From assembly GCA_030057655.1 (NCBI GenBank), contig JASGUQ010000027.1, forward strand, positions 1-64,000: DNA of 64,000 nt, written 5' to 3'. This document shows positions 1-8,181 of the stretch, one piece after another (within the stretch, counting starts at the first letter, position 1; each line of letters opens with the position of its first letter). Both the position numbers and the translations under genes were made by a program. The stretch comes from Bacillota bacterium. Its GTDB lineage: Bacteria; Bacillota; Clostridia; Christensenellales; Aristaeellaceae. The notes under the pieces are model-generated. The model had not been told where the DNA came from. It made no database searches and was given only the letters and a program-made list of their open reading frames with translations.

Positions 1-143
1 GCTTTGATGAGCTGGCTCTTTTGCGCCTCCGCGTTGCCTCCTTCACTCAGCGTAGGCTGCGACTACGCCTCGTTCTTTCGGCTTAGCGGAGCCATCAAAA
101 TCCCTCAGCCCATCTGTGCATTTATTCGTTCGTTCGGTATTAT
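1..143 (+). repeat. Hairpin MITE-like element, copy 1 (left end cut by window)
   Basis: Closely similar to the elements at 47980-48143 and 53088-53248. The outer left terminal repeat lies outside the window; the right end carries the CGTTCGGTAT terminal motif. The interior folds on itself (GCCTCCGC pairs with GCGGAGCC, GCGTAG with CTACGC). It follows the hydrolase gene on the minus strand. It encodes no credible protein. Confidence 0.85.
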
Positions 144-192
144 AAAAATCAAAGGGACTGAAGGAAACTTAAGATACTGCCGCAGTCCCTTT
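141..192 (-). terminator. Terminator after the beta-CASP hydrolase gene
   Basis: On the minus strand AAAGGGACTG and CAGTCCCTTT form a 10-bp stem around a 22-nt loop, followed by GATTTTTATA. It lies 18 bases past the stop of the minus-strand gene ending at 210. The loop is longer than usual. Confidence 0.65.
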
Positions 193-209
193 ATCAATCT
201 GAAAAAAGG

Positions 210-1808
210 CTAATCTTCCCACCGTTTGGCCAGGTCGTTGATCTGCTTTGCGAATTTCTCTTTCAGCTTGTTGGACAGACCATCACTGCGGTGTACCAGC
301 CTGGTCAGGCGCTCCAGGGCCTGCAGCAGCGCGTTGGTGCGCTTCTGGGCCTTCTTCTGCTTGGCTTTCTTTTTCAGCGCCGGGGCGCGGCTGCCTGCGG
401 CCTCCTGCTGGTCGCTTAACAGGTTCCAGCTGTCGCCTGAGTAGGGCACAAAGGTGTTGTGTCCCATGCTGTCCAACAGCTCCGCGAAGCTGAGCGCCAC
501 GGTTTCCTCGCCATGGGTCACCATCACCCTCTTGGGCTTGGGCGAGAAATGATTGATCCAGGCGATCAGCCCGTCGCGGTCCGCGTGCCCGCTGATGGCG
601 TGCAGCGCGCGGATCTGCGCTTTGACCGCGACGGTCTCGTTAAACAGCCGAACCGTCTTGGCCCCGTCATACAGCTGCCTGCCCAGGGTGCCCACGCTCT
701 GGTAACCCACAAACAGGATGGTGGATTCAGGCCGCCACAGGTTGTGCTTTAAGTGGTGCCGGATGCGGCCGGCTTCCGCCATGCCGGAGGCGGAGATGAT
801 CACGCAGGGGCGCTTTTCAAAGTTGATCTGCTTGCTTTCTTCCGCTGACAGGCACAGCGTCAGGTCCGGGAAGGTGATGGGGTTGCGCCCCTGCCGCAAA
901 AGGTCCTGCATCTCCGGGTCAAAGAAGGACAGGTCGGTTTCCATGAAGATTTGGGTGGCCTTGATGGCAAGCGGGCTGTCCATGTACACCGGGAAGCCTT
1001 CATGCCCTTTGACCAGGCCCCTTTCCTTGATCTCGCGCAGGAAATACAGGATCTCCTGGGAGCGGCCCACCGCGAAGGAGGGGATGACCACGTTGCCGCC
1101 CCGGTCAAAGGTGGTCTGCAGGGCGTCTGTCAGGTCCGCGATGTAGTCCGGCCTGTCGCCGTGCAGGCGGTCGCCGTAGGTGGATTCCATCACCACATAA
1201 TCCGCCTTATCAAGGTACTGCGGATCCCTGATGATGGGTTGGTTCAGGTTGCCGATGTCGCCGGAGAAGACCACGGTTTTGGTGACACCGTCCTCCGTCA
1301 TTTCAAGCGTGGCGCTGGCGGAGCCCAGCAGGTGGCCCGCGTCTGTAAAGGACAGGACGCAGCCGGGCAGGATTTCGCGCTTTTGCAGATAAGGCAAAGG
1401 CTCAAACAGCTTCAGCGCGTTTTCCGCGTCCAACTGGGTATAGATCGGTTCCACCTGCGCTTCCCCGGAGCGCGCGGCCTTGCGGTTTTGCCATTCGGCC
1501 TCGCTCTCCTGGATGTGCGCGGAATCCCGCAGCATGATGTCGCACAGCTCCTGCGTCGCCGGGGTGGTGTGAATGGTTCCTTGAAAACCGCGCTTCACCA
1601 GGGCGGGGATCATGCCGGAGTGGTCGATGTGCGCGTGGGTCAAGACCACCGCGTCCACCTCGGACGGGTTCACGGGCAGTTCCTGGTTCTCATAGGTATC
1701 CGGCCCCTGCTCCATCCCGCAGTCCACCAGCAGGTGTTTATCGTTGATGGTCACCAAATACATGCTGCCGGTTACCTCGCGCGCAGCGCCCAAAAACAGT
1801 ATCTCCAT
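210..1808 (-). CDS. MBL-fold/beta-CASP hydrolase (CPSF73/YSH1-type)
   Basis: A 532-residue cytoplasmic metallo-beta-lactamase-fold protein of the beta-CASP group, whose members are RNA nucleases using two zinc ions. Residues 57-65 hold THAHIDHSG, the metal-binding HxHxDH signature. Further on are SGDIG, ESTYGDR, the beta-CASP motif SASGMAEAGR and SGHADRDGL, in the family order. The N-terminus MEILFLGAAREVTGS is typical of this subgroup and supports the start. The last ~60 residues are a lysine-rich tail (KKKAKQKKAQKR) that could contact nucleic acid. It is the last gene of a four-gene minus-strand unit, 21 bases after the ABC exporter. The RNA substrate is unknown. Confidence 0.88.
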   Translation of the reverse strand: MEILFLGAAREVTGSMYLVTINDKHLLVDCGMEQGPDTYENQELPVNPSEVDAVVLTHAHIDHSGMIPALVKRGFQGTIHTTPATQELCDIMLRDSAHIQESEAEWQNRKAARSGEAQVEPIYTQLDAENALKLFEPLPYLQKREILPGCVLSFTDAGHLLGSASATLEMTEDGVTKTVVFSGDIGNLNQPIIRDPQYLDKADYVVMESTYGDRLHGDRPDYIADLTDALQTTFDRGGNVVIPSFAVGRSQEILYFLREIKERGLVKGHEGFPVYMDSPLAIKATQIFMETDLSFFDPEMQDLLRQGRNPITFPDLTLCLSAEESKQINFEKRPCVIISASGMAEAGRIRHHLKHNLWRPESTILFVGYQSVGTLGRQLYDGAKTVRLFNETVAVKAQIRALHAISGHADRDGLIAWINHFSPKPKRVMVTHGEETVALSFAELLDSMGHNTFVPYSGDSWNLLSDQQEAAGSRAPALKKKAKQKKAQKRTNALLQALERLTRLVHRSDGLSNKLKEKFAKQINDLAKRWED

Positions 1809-1829
1809 GTTCTCTCCTATCTCAAAAGC

Positions 1830-3611
1830 TTAAGCTTTGACGGCCTCCTGCTGTTCCTTGTCATTGTACATTTGGTACAGGTGCCAGTACAGGCCTTTCT
1901 TTTGCAGCAATTCCTCATGGCTGCCGGATTCCTCCAGCCCCTTGTCCGTCAGCACCCAGATCACGTCCGCGTTTTTGATGGTGGTCAGCCGGTGCGCGAT
2001 GGTGAGCGTGGTCCTGCCCTTGGCCAGTTCCTCAAGCGAATTTTGCACCAGCATCTCCGACTCGTTGTCAAGGGCGCTCGTCGCCTCATCCAGCAGCAAA
2101 ATGGGCGGATCTTTCAGGAACACCCGGGCGATGGACAGGCGCTGCTTCTGGCCGCCGGACAGCTTCACGCCCCGTTCGCCCACATAGGTATGATAACCCT
2201 TTGGCAGGGCCATGATAAACTCATGCGCGCCCGCCAGTTTGGCGGCTTCCTCCACCTCTTTTTCCGTGGCGCCCGGCTTTCCGTAAGCGATGTTGTCAAA
2301 CACCGTGCCGGAGAACAGGTAGACGTCCTGCTGCACCATGCCGATGCTGCCGCGCAGGGACTTCAAGGTCAGTTTTTTCACATCCTGCCCGTCGATCAAG
2401 ACCCTGCCCTGGGTCACGTCATAAAACCTTGGGATCAGGTTGCACAGCGTGGTCTTGCCGGAGCCCGACGGCCCCACCAGCGCCACGTTCTGCCCGCTTG
2501 GAACGTGCAGGTTCACATCGCTTAAGACCTTGCCGCTTTCCGTGTCGTACTGGAAGGAAACATTTTCAAGCGTGATGTCCCCCTTCACGTTTTGAAGCGG
2601 CACCGCGTCCTTGCTGTCCTTGATCTCAAGCGGCGCGTCCAGGATTTCAAAGTAGCGCTCGATGCCGGTCATCCCGCGCTGAAACTGCTCCATAAAATCC
2701 ACCAGGCGCGTCACGGTCGATAACAGCAGGTTGATGTAGAGCAGGTAGGAGGCGAACTCGCCCGCGGTCAACTGCCCCCGCGCCAGGAAAACTGCGCCCA
2801 AAACCAGCACCAGCAGGTTCATGATGCCGTTTAGCAGCCTGGTGGTGGAATGAAAGGCGCCCATCACCTTGTACTGCCGCTGCTTTAAGTGCAGGAAGGT
2901 CTGGTTGCCCTCCTCAAACTTCTCTCTTTCAACCTCCTCATTGGCAAAGGACTGCACAACGCGCATGCCCAGCAGGCTGTCCTCCGTCTGGGCGTTGATC
3001 TCGCCCAACTGGTGGCGGCAGGCGGAAAAGGTCTCCCGCATTTTGCGGTTAAAGATGAAGATGGAGATCAGCATCAGGGGCAGGCACAGGAAGATGATTA
3101 AAGTTAGCGTCAGGTTGGTTCCGGCCAGCAGAATGAAGGTGACGACCAGGTTGATAAACGCGATCAAAAATTCCTCAGGGCAGTGGTGTGCGAACTCCGT
3201 CACCTCAAACAGGTCGCTGGTGATGCGCGCCATGATCTGGCCGATCTTGGTGCTTGAATAATACGAGAAGGACAGCTGCGACAGGTGCGCGAACAGGCTG
3301 CTGCGCATGTCCCGCTCAATGTGCGCGCCCATGATGTGCCCCTGGGACTGCATGTAATACCGGCTGCCCGCTTCCAAAAGCAGCAGCCCCAGGTAAAGCA
3401 GGCCCAGTTTCATAACAAGGCCTGCTGTAATGTTTTTAAGCCCCTTGACCGCGAGGTCGGTGATCTCCCTGACCAATTGGGGAAAGATCAGCGCGCAGGC
3501 CGTTGTCAGCGCGGCAAAGACCAGGTCCAGCGTCAGCGTGCCCAGATACGGCTTGTAATACGGGATAAACCGCTTCAGCAGACCCTTGTTCCTGGGTTTT
3601 TCGGTTTTCAT
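1830..3611 (-). CDS. ABC exporter, fused membrane and ATPase domains (MsbA/MdlB type)
   Basis: A 593-residue half-transporter: an N-terminal type-1 exporter membrane domain with about six helices (residues ~20-310), then a nucleotide-binding domain. Walker A GPSGSGKTT is near residue 380, the signature LSGGQKQR near 481 and Walker B ILLLDEATSALD near 505, followed by the H-loop in TIAHRLTTI. It probably works as a homodimer exporting a lipid, peptide or drug, because no second half-transporter is adjacent. The ATG follows AAGGAG by 6 bases. It sits between a small anchored protein (16-base gap) and the hydrolase (21-base gap), suggesting one transcript. The substrate cannot be told from sequence. 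Confidence 0.92.
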   Translation of the reverse strand: MKTEKPRNKGLLKRFIPYYKPYLGTLTLDLVFAALTTACALIFPQLVREITDLAVKGLKNITAGLVMKLGLLYLGLLLLEAGSRYYMQSQGHIMGAHIERDMRSSLFAHLSQLSFSYYSSTKIGQIMARITSDLFEVTEFAHHCPEEFLIAFINLVVTFILLAGTNLTLTLIIFLCLPLMLISIFIFNRKMRETFSACRHQLGEINAQTEDSLLGMRVVQSFANEEVEREKFEEGNQTFLHLKQRQYKVMGAFHSTTRLLNGIMNLLVLVLGAVFLARGQLTAGEFASYLLYINLLLSTVTRLVDFMEQFQRGMTGIERYFEILDAPLEIKDSKDAVPLQNVKGDITLENVSFQYDTESGKVLSDVNLHVPSGQNVALVGPSGSGKTTLCNLIPRFYDVTQGRVLIDGQDVKKLTLKSLRGSIGMVQQDVYLFSGTVFDNIAYGKPGATEKEVEEAAKLAGAHEFIMALPKGYHTYVGERGVKLSGGQKQRLSIARVFLKDPPILLLDEATSALDNESEMLVQNSLEELAKGRTTLTIAHRLTTIKNADVIWVLTDKGLEESGSHEELLQKKGLYWHLYQMYNDKEQQEAVKA

Positions 3612-3627
3612 GGATGCTCCTTTGTTC

Positions 3628-4149
3628 TTAAGGGGTGATCTGCATCAGGCTGAAGCCGCCCGGCAGTTCGTCAGTCAGCGGGGTAATCAGAAAGGCGGCC
3701 TCCTCCGTCGTCAGGGAGTACACAGGGCCCTTTTCCGTCTGCGCCACAGCCAGCGGATAGTCCAGCAGCGTCCGTCCACCCGCCAGAAACACAAACTCCT
3801 TGCCCAGGATCTTGGGTGCGGCGGAGGCGGGGCGGATGCCGGTCACCAGCGCCTTTTCACCCTGCAGCATGACCTGCCTGGCCGGATAGCCGTGGTAGGA
3901 GGTGTCCTCCGCCTTGCCGGACACAAAGCCTTCCGGCAGGGGCAGGGGCGCGCCAAAGGCGTTGGCGATCGCCTGGGGGTCCTGGCTCTGGACCATTTCC
4001 ATGGGGGAGAGCGGCGTGACCGCCATTTCCACCACAAACTGCTCATCCTGCTTGTCATCCGCCGTGTCCAAAAGCACCGCGAACACATAAAAGGCCGCGA
4101 TAAACAAAACGGCCAGCACAAAAGAGAAGATCCTGTTCAGCGCTTTCAT
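3628..4149 (-). CDS. Membrane-anchored hypothetical protein
   Basis: A 173-residue protein I do not recognise. Residues ~8-28 form one hydrophobic helix (FSFVLAVLFIAAFYVFAVLL), so it is probably a signal-anchor protein with ~145 residues outside. The rest has no cysteines and no catalytic motif I can identify. ATG at 4149 is chosen over TTG at 4152 because GAGGG lies 8 bases upstream of the ATG. It sits 10 bases after the preceding gene and 16 before the ABC exporter, so it may be an accessory to the exporter; that is inferred from position only. Confidence 0.6.
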   Translation of the reverse strand: MKALNRIFSFVLAVLFIAAFYVFAVLLDTADDKQDEQFVVEMAVTPLSPMEMVQSQDPQAIANAFGAPLPLPEGFVSGKAEDTSYHGYPARQVMLQGEKALVTGIRPASAAPKILGKEFVFLAGGRTLLDYPLAVAQTEKGPVYSLTTEEAAFLITPLTDELPGGFSLMQITP

Positions 4150-4159
4150 CAAAAAGCCC

Positions 4160-4810
4160 TCACTTTAAGAGTGCGCGGATCTCTGGGCCCAGCAGTCTGT
4201 CCAGTTCGCGCACCTGCCCGTGCGCGTGCTCAAAAAACGCGCGGTAAAAGGCCTGGGCAAGCACCCTGGCTTCCTCCGCGTTCAGGTACGGGCTTTGAAA
4301 AATGTTGCTGATGATGTCCTTGGCTGGATAGGCCAGGTATTTTACCAGGCTGCCCTTGAAGGATATCCCAAACACCCTGGGCACGTGCCTGTTGTCCCCG
4401 CTGACAAATATCTGCATGTATTCCCTTGCCAGGTCCTCCAGGTACTCCCTGATAAACTGGGGCTTGTTGTCCGTCAGCTCCAGGCAGCGCAGCAGCCTTT
4501 CATCGTCAAACAGCTCCCGTGTCATTCTCTGCTGTTCCTGGGGCAGGTGATCTTCAGGGTGCTCAAAGGCGTGCAGCAGGTAGCACTTGATGACTGAAAA
4601 ATCAAATTTCGCCGGATTGCGCTCATGCCAGCGCCCGTGAAGCAGCAGTTTGCGCTGCACCTGAAGGTTATCAGGATCAGCCTTTTCGGCCTGAAGCAGG
4701 ATAGCGTACCTGTCCTTTGGCTCTTCCGCCGCCTCAGCCAGGATCAGCAGCTCCTCAAGGCTCCGCCCCGAGAGGTCTGAAAGCGTTGATTTCTTTTTGA
4801 AAAATCCCAT
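4160..4810 (-). CDS. Hypothetical cytoplasmic protein, first gene of the unit
   Basis: A 216-residue protein without signal peptide or membrane helix, rich in Leu, Arg and Glu. Residues ~15-70 (LEELLILAEAAEEPKDRYAI, then QAEKADPDNLQVQRKLL) resemble paired helices of a TPR-like fold, but the match is weak. The frame stays open upstream to 4867, but ATG 4810 is directly preceded by GGAGGAAAC and the upstream part would overlap the promoter. It is transcribed from its own promoter at 4839-4867 and leads into the anchored protein and the ABC exporter. Function unknown. Confidence 0.6.
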   Translation of the reverse strand: MGFFKKKSTLSDLSGRSLEELLILAEAAEEPKDRYAILLQAEKADPDNLQVQRKLLLHGRWHERNPAKFDFSVIKCYLLHAFEHPEDHLPQEQQRMTRELFDDERLLRCLELTDNKPQFIREYLEDLAREYMQIFVSGDNRHVPRVFGISFKGSLVKYLAYPAKDIISNIFQSPYLNAEEARVLAQAFYRAFFEHAHGQVRELDRLLGPEIRALLK

Positions 4811-4838
4811 GTTTCCTCCGTTTTCCGTATGCTTGTTC

Positions 4839-4867
4839 AGTTTATCACGCTTGAACGCTCTTGACAA
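4839..4867 (-). promoter_or_regulatory. Promoter of the minus-strand four-gene unit
   Basis: Read on the minus strand: TTGTCA, a 17-base spacer, TAAACT. Its -35 hexamer overlaps the -35 of the thiT promoter, so the two divergent promoters are back to back. Confidence 0.6.
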
Positions 4868-4889
4868 TTCCGCGTTCTGGGGCTATGAT
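4861..4889 (+). promoter_or_regulatory. thiT promoter
   Basis: TTGACA (4861-4866), a 17-base spacer and TATGAT (4884-4889), a near-consensus vegetative promoter placed just before the TPP riboswitch. Confidence 0.8.
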
Positions 4890-4894
4890 GAACC

Positions 4895-4994
4895 CGTGCC
4901 AGATTGGCACAGGGGTGCTGGCTTTCGCCGGCTGAGATCGGGCTTCGCCCGGGACCCTTGAACCTGATCCGGATAATGCCGGCGGAGGGAAGTT
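4895..4994 (+). promoter_or_regulatory. TPP (THI-box) riboswitch aptamer
   Basis: Shows the conserved thiamine-pyrophosphate aptamer blocks in order: AGGGGTGC, GGCTGAGATC, GACCCTTGAACCTGATC and GGATAATGCCGGCGGAGGGA. Binding of TPP should turn off the downstream thiamine transporter. Confidence 0.97.
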
Positions 4995-5006
4995 TTTTTC
5001 ATTTCA

Positions 5007-5043
5007 ACCGCTTGCGTGATTCCGCAGGCGGTATTTTATTTTT
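5007..5043 (+). terminator. Riboswitch expression-platform terminator
   Basis: ACCGCTTGCG pairs with CGCAGGCGGT around a 6-nt loop, followed by ATTTTATTTTT, immediately before the thiT ribosome site. This fits a transcriptional OFF switch controlled by the aptamer. Confidence 0.85.
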
Positions 5044-5053
5044 GGAGGCAGGT

Positions 5054-5650
5054 ATGTCAAACGCACGCGCAAACGGTTTTTCCACCCGCAAAATGCTGGA
5101 AAGCGCCATCCTCATCGGCATCTCTCTGGTTCTCAACGAGTTTGTCACCTTCAAGGCGCCCTGGGCCTTTGGCGGCAGCGTCACCCTGGGCAGCATCCTG
5201 CCCCTGGTTCTGATCTCCTGGCGCTGGGGCACCAGGCAGGGGCTGTTCAGCGCCTTTGTCTTTTCCCTTTTGCAGATGTTCATCGGCTTTAAAAACGTCA
5301 CCTACGGCCAGAACGTGCTGCAGATGTTCTTCATCGCCTTCCTGGACTACATCCTGGCATACACCGTCGTGGGTTTTGCCGGCATCCTGAAAAACAGGCT
5401 CAAAAACCACCTCCTTGCCCTGGGCGGCGGCATCGTCCTGGTCTGTCTTCTGCGCTTCATTTGCCACTTCTTCTCCGGCTGGCTCATCTGGGACGCGCTC
5501 TGGCCCAATGCGGAGGGGATGTACGGCGCTGTATACTCCCTGATCTACAATGGCGGCTACATGCTGCCGGAGACCCTCATCTCATTGGTCATCGGCCTGT
5601 TGCTCTTCCTTCCCTTGAAGCGCTTCTGGCTGGGGGAGGACCTGGCCTGA
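5054..5650 (+). CDS. thiT: Thiamine transporter substrate-binding component ThiT (ECF S-component)
   Basis: A 198-residue integral membrane protein with about six helices, the S-component of an energy-coupling-factor importer that binds thiamine. Family features include WRWGTRQGL, the aromatic stretch GFKNVTYGQN, FLDYILAY and a C-terminal YNGGYMLPE. ATG 5054 follows GGAGG with correct spacing; the frame runs upstream into the riboswitch but is not expected to be translated there. Control by the TPP riboswitch confirms the substrate. The shared EcfA/EcfA'/EcfT module is not in this window and must be supplied from elsewhere. Confidence 0.95.
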   Translation: MSNARANGFSTRKMLESAILIGISLVLNEFVTFKAPWAFGGSVTLGSILPLVLISWRWGTRQGLFSAFVFSLLQMFIGFKNVTYGQNVLQMFFIAFLDYILAYTVVGFAGILKNRLKNHLLALGGGIVLVCLLRFICHFFSGWLIWDALWPNAEGMYGAVYSLIYNGGYMLPETLISLVIGLLLFLPLKRFWLGEDLA

Positions 5651-5672
5651 GTCCCTCCCTGTCTCGCCTTGA

Positions 5673-5702
5673 TTGCGCGCTTTTGCGGCGCTGTGATATA
5701 CT
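5673..5702 (+). promoter_or_regulatory. Possible radC promoter giving a leaderless mRNA
   Basis: TTGCGC (5673-5678), an 18-base spacer and TATACT (5697-5702). The expected transcription start falls at or within a base or two of the ATG at 5709. Confidence 0.45.
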
Positions 5703-5708
5703 TTGCGC

Positions 5709-6410
5709 ATGGACAAACAGCCGCCTGAAGCCATTTCGCCCCATCTGGGGCACAGGGAACGCCTCCGCGCCCGTTTTCAAAGCGGGGGCCTGACCGGTTT
5801 CGCCCCGCATGAGGCGCTGGAATTGCTTTTGACCTATGCCATCCCGCGCCAGGACGTCAATCCCCTGGCGCACCGGCTCATCCGGCACTTTGGCGGGCTC
5901 AAGGGCGTGCTGGAAGCCACAGAGAAAGAACTTCAGGCCGTGCCCGGCATCGGCGCTTCCTCGGCGGTGTTGATTGCCATGCTGCTGCCGCTGTTTCGCA
6001 TGTACGAGAAGGAAAGCCTGGATACCAAGGGCGCCGGGATGGACCCGGACACCCTTTTTCGCCATTGCAGGAACCTGTTTCTGGGTGAAAAGGTGGAGCA
6101 TTTCTATGTCCTTTCCCTGGACGCGAAGGACAGGCTGCTGGACAGCCACAGGATCTCTTCCGGGGATGAGGGGGAGACGGCGGTCTACCCCCGGCTGATC
6201 GCCAAAGAACTTCTGCGCACCGGCGCCGTATCCTGCGTCCTGGCGCACAACCATCCATCCGGCACGGCCCAGCCGTCCAGGGCGGACATCGACCTGACAA
6301 GGGCATTAAAGGACATCCTTTCGCCCCTGTCCGTCAAACTGAAAGACCACATCATCATCGCCGGGGCGGAGGCCTACAGCTTCAAAGCCCGCGGGCTGAT
6401 CGAATTCTAA
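5709..6410 (+). CDS. radC: RadC/UPF0758 JAMM-domain protein
   Basis: A 233-residue protein of the RadC family. The N-terminal half has a helix-hairpin-helix DNA-binding segment (LQAVPGIGASSA, residues ~79-90). The C-terminal half is an MPN/JAB domain with the zinc motif AHNHPSG followed by PSRADID, the HxH...D ligands of JAMM proteins. The name comes from early DNA-repair work; its biochemical role is unresolved. ATG 5709 lacks a ribosome site; an in-frame TTG at 5703 is an alternative start. The preceding gene ends 58 bases upstream, and the DUF218 gene starts 13 bases downstream. Confidence 0.93.
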   Translation: MDKQPPEAISPHLGHRERLRARFQSGGLTGFAPHEALELLLTYAIPRQDVNPLAHRLIRHFGGLKGVLEATEKELQAVPGIGASSAVLIAMLLPLFRMYEKESLDTKGAGMDPDTLFRHCRNLFLGEKVEHFYVLSLDAKDRLLDSHRISSGDEGETAVYPRLIAKELLRTGAVSCVLAHNHPSGTAQPSRADIDLTRALKDILSPLSVKLKDHIIIAGAEAYSFKARGLIEF

Positions 6411-6423
6411 TCGGAGGAAATAC

Positions 6424-7035
6424 ATGGCTGGAAGAGGCGGCTGCGGCTGCATTGGTTTTATCTTCAAATTGGTTTTCTGGTTGCTGGCGATGGGCGTCGT
6501 CGCCTACATCGTGCTGTTTGGCTACCTGCTTTTAAAGGAATACACGCAGGCCCGCCCCGGCAGCTATGAGGCCATCATCGTCCTTGGCGCCCAGGTCGAT
6601 CCCAACGGCCAGCCCAGCGTGCAGTTGGAATGGCGGCTTGAAAAAGCCCTGGAGATGTACAAAAACGACCCCAAACCCATCATTGTGACCGGCGCGCGCG
6701 GGGACAACGAGCCGGCGACCGAGGCTTCCATTATGAAAGCCTGGCTGGTCTGGAAGGGCGTCCCTGAAAACATGATCCAGATGGATGAGACCTCCATGAA
6801 CACCCGTGAAAACATCAAGAACGCCATGAAGCTCCTGCCCCAGGGCACCATGGACGTCCTGATCGTCACCAGCGACTACCACCTGCCCCGCGCGCTTCAG
6901 ATCGCGCGCGACCTGGGGCTCAACCCCTCCGGCGCGGCCAGCCCCATCAAGCAGGAATACTGGCTCAAAAACCACGCCAGGGAGACCCTGGCGTGGGGGA
7001 AATACATCCTTCAGAAATTCGTCCCGATCCCTTAA
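6424..7035 (+). CDS. DUF218/SanA-YdcF family membrane-anchored protein
   Basis: A 203-residue protein with one N-terminal transmembrane helix (residues ~10-37) and a DUF218 domain facing outward. Recognisable parts are AIIVLGAQV at the domain start, RLEKALEMY, IIVTGARG, the MDETSMNTRENIKNA block (typical family motif) and LIVTSDYHLPRAL near the end. SanA-type members affect envelope permeability and are proposed to act on surface polysaccharide precursors; the reaction is not established. ATG follows GGAGGAAAT. Its stop overlaps the stop of the convergent asparaginase gene by 4 bases. Confidence 0.85.
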   Translation: MAGRGGCGCIGFIFKLVFWLLAMGVVAYIVLFGYLLLKEYTQARPGSYEAIIVLGAQVDPNGQPSVQLEWRLEKALEMYKNDPKPIIVTGARGDNEPATEASIMKAWLVWKGVPENMIQMDETSMNTRENIKNAMKLLPQGTMDVLIVTSDYHLPRALQIARDLGLNPSGAASPIKQEYWLKNHARETLAWGKYILQKFVPIP

Positions 7036-8027
7036 ATATTGTTCTTCATCTCATGGGCCAGGCAGCGGGTCAGGTAGGGGCGGCGCTCCTCAATATCGCC
7101 CAGCGCCCACATCAGTTTGGTCACGGCGGCCTCCGTCGTCATGTCATGCGCCCCGTAGATGCCCATGGTCTGGAACCCCCGGCCGACTTCATAGATGTTG
7201 AAGTCGGCTTTTTCATACAGGCACTGGGTGGTCACCAGGGTGATGATGCCCTGTTCCGTGATGTGCTGCAGGCTGTTGATCAGGTTGCGCCGGATGTAGT
7301 GCAGCCCGCCCAGGCCAAAGGCCTCCAGCACCAGCCCCCTGTAACCGGCTTTTAAAATGTAATGCAGGATCTCAGGGTCCGTCCCCGGCATCATTTTCAG
7401 AAGAAACACCCGGGAGTCCAGCTTCAGCGGCTCTTTGACATGGATGGCTTCACAGGTTGTTTCATCTGGCTGCAGGTGCAGCCCGTCCGCGTCAAACAGG
7501 CCAACCGGCGCCAAATTGATGGAGTCAAAGGCGTCAAAGCCCAGGGTCCGCATCTTGACCGCGCGGGTCCCGTAGATCACCTTGTGGTGAAAGCTGATGT
7601 ACACCCCGGGCCGCTTGGACAGCGCCATCGCGAAGGCCTCCCTCAGGTTGCCCGGCGCGTCCGAATGCGGGTGGGTCAGGGGTAGCTGCGACCCGGTGAA
7701 GACCACCGGAATTTTGAGATCGGGCAGCATAAAACTCAGCGCGGAGGCCGTATAAGCCATGGTGTCCGTGCCGTGGGTGATGACGATGCCGTCCGCCTCA
7801 GGGATCACCTCGTTCACCGCCTGGGCCAGCTGCTGCCATTCTTCCGGCTGGATGTTGCTGGAGTCCAGCATGAACACGTCCCTGGCCTTGATATCCGCCT
7901 GCAGCTTCAAACTGGGCATAAAGTCCAGGATGCCTTTGGCGTCGGTCAGGGGCATCAGGCCGTCTTTGGTTTCCTGGCTGGCGATGGTGCCGCCGGTCGC
8001 AAGCAGAACAACACGGGGTAAACTCAT
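7032..8027 (-). CDS. ansA: Type I L-asparaginase
   Basis: A 331-residue enzyme of the asparaginase/glutaminase family, hydrolysing L-asparagine to aspartate and ammonia in the cytoplasm. The first catalytic threonine is in LLATGGTIAS near the N-terminus; the second active-site block is ITHGTDTMAYTASAL, and FTGSQLPLTHPHSDAPGN follows. No signal peptide, as expected for the type I form. ATG 8027 is preceded by AGGAGA; the frame extends upstream to 8126, but that part has no ribosome site. It stands alone, converging on the DUF218 gene and diverging from the peroxiredoxin gene. Confidence 0.93.
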   Translation of the reverse strand: MSLPRVVLLATGGTIASQETKDGLMPLTDAKGILDFMPSLKLQADIKARDVFMLDSSNIQPEEWQQLAQAVNEVIPEADGIVITHGTDTMAYTASALSFMLPDLKIPVVFTGSQLPLTHPHSDAPGNLREAFAMALSKRPGVYISFHHKVIYGTRAVKMRTLGFDAFDSINLAPVGLFDADGLHLQPDETTCEAIHVKEPLKLDSRVFLLKMMPGTDPEILHYILKAGYRGLVLEAFGLGGLHYIRRNLINSLQHITEQGIITLVTTQCLYEKADFNIYEVGRGFQTMGIYGAHDMTTEAAVTKLMWALGDIEERRPYLTRCLAHEMKNNI

Positions 8028-8181
8028 TCTTTTTTCTCCTGTATCTTGATCATGTCCAGTATAGCACGCAAAAGCTCTCCCGCATACATTTATGCGGATT
8101 AACAAACGCGTTTCAAGGGTATACATACTGTGAACGATTTCATCAGGTCAAAGCCTGTGAAGAAAAAACGGAGGTAATCGT

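Noticed and set aside
4-213. 69-codon frame at the left edge (plus strand)
   Set aside because: It lies inside the hairpin repeat, and a near-identical frame appears in copy 3 at 53112; no ribosome site and no conserved protein features.
951-2525. 524-codon plus-strand frame opposite the hydrolase and ABC genes
   Set aside because: Antisense shadow of two clear genes; composition is dominated by His, Gln, Arg and Val from reversed high-GC codons.
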